Below are positions 6,171-6,559 of a DNA stretch of 6,559 bases, in pieces. The stretch covers positions 1 through 6,559 of the forward strand of contig JAOZPK010000114.1 in NCBI GenBank assembly GCA_029932755.1, given 5' to 3'. Origin of the DNA: Candidatus Cloacimonadota bacterium (GTDB lineage Bacteria; Cloacimonadota; Cloacimonadia; Cloacimonadales; TCS61). Within the stretch, counting starts at the first letter, position 1. The number at the start of each line of letters is the position of its first letter. The notes under the pieces were generated by a model that saw nothing but the letters and a program-made list of their open reading frames with translations, made no database searches and had not been told where the DNA came from. A program made the position numbers and the translations under genes.

Positions 6171-6559
6171 TTATATATTTATTCCATAAGGATTAGTAAT
6201 ATATTCTCGCAGCAATTTTACTTCTGATTCAGATTGATCTAGAACTTCCTTAAGTACATCACCAATTGAGAGAAGTCCTATTACATTCTCTTTGTTGATA
6301 ATAGGTAAATGTCTGATTCTTTTATTTATCATAACCTTCATGGCATAAGAAAGAGTATCGTCAGCCGTTCCGATTATCAGATTCTCCTTGGTGGTCATTA
6401 CTTCTGAAACTTTGATTTTATGATTATCTTTTTTGTCATCAGAACATTTAAACAAAATGTCTCGTTCAGTAATAATACCATCCAGCTTGCTATCATTATT
6501 CACGACAAGAAGTGAACCAAAATTATGTTTGTTCAATAATTTGATTGCTTCAGAGACTG
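6171..6559 (-). CDS. CBS-domain pair protein, 5' end cut by the window edge
   Basis: A small stand-alone CBS-pair (Bateman module) protein; such domains bind adenine nucleotides or related ligands and often act as sensors. The frame is open to the last base of the window. It reads VSEAIKLLNKHNFGSLLVVN and then GIITERDILFK, a canonical first CBS repeat whose N-terminus is missing. The second repeat runs from KVSEVMTTKENLIIG through MKVMINKRIRHLPIINKEN to VIGLLSIGDVLKEVLD. A short tail follows, ending YGINI. A TTG at 6534-6536 could be mistaken for a start but lies inside the first repeat. By comparison with single Bateman proteins of about 140-150 residues, perhaps 15-25 residues are lost. No catalytic or membrane domain is attached in the visible part. 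It is upstream of, and probably co-transcribed with, the LOG gene. Confidence 0.88.
   Translation of the reverse strand, partial: VSEAIKLLNKHNFGSLLVVNNDSKLDGIITERDILFKCSDDKKDNHKIKVSEVMTTKENLIIGTADDTLSYAMKVMINKRIRHLPIINKENVIGLLSIGDVLKEVLDQSESEVKLLREYITNPYGINI

Overview
The window is AT-rich bacterial chromosome, by eye in the mid-30s % G+C. Genes are tightly packed, with ATG starts and purine-rich Shine-Dalgarno sequences in front of the plus-strand genes. All complete genes are conserved housekeeping or envelope families. No tRNA, rRNA, CRISPR array, IS element or phage gene is visible. The YfhO protein has the long form typical of the Bacteroidetes/FCB assemblage, with a 'GGYHGAKLKRYQ'-type stretch and a C-terminal 'GWKAFIDGKE' module. 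Together with the shortened, divergent RsmI this suggests an FCB-like lineage such as a Cloacimonadota relative. That placement is an inference and the sequence does not prove it.

Layout, plus strand: a 173-base AT-rich leader holds a candidate promoter. It is followed by a large polytopic membrane protein of the YfhO family (174-2585), an RsmI-type 16S rRNA ribose methyltransferase (2569-3276) and a diacylglycerol-kinase-fold lipid kinase (3266-4162). Adjacent genes overlap by 17 and 11 bases, so the three are almost certainly co-transcribed and probably translationally coupled. After a 53-base gap comes the AAA+ ATPase RarA/MgsA (4216-5529), possibly with its own weak promoter. A perfect 9-bp inverted repeat begins immediately after the rarA stop, in the short convergent gap.

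Layout, minus strand (read from the right edge): a CBS-domain-pair protein is cut by the window edge (6171 to beyond 6559). A LOG-family phosphoribohydrolase (5578-6147) follows 23 bases downstream in the same direction, and the two probably form a second operon.

How the genes fit together: YfhO (GT-C-like, lipid-linked sugar transfer) and the lipid kinase are both plausible envelope-lipid functions. RsmI is a translation-fidelity modifier that commonly shares operons with unrelated genes. RarA acts at stalled replication forks. The minus-strand pair may both deal with adenine nucleotides, since CBS pairs often sense them and LOG proteins hydrolyse AMP-like substrates. I found no convincing novel multi-gene system. 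The points most worth a second look are the atypical RsmI, a clamp-binding-like motif at the RarA N-terminus, the palindrome between the convergent operons, and a G+C-rich fragment at the left edge.
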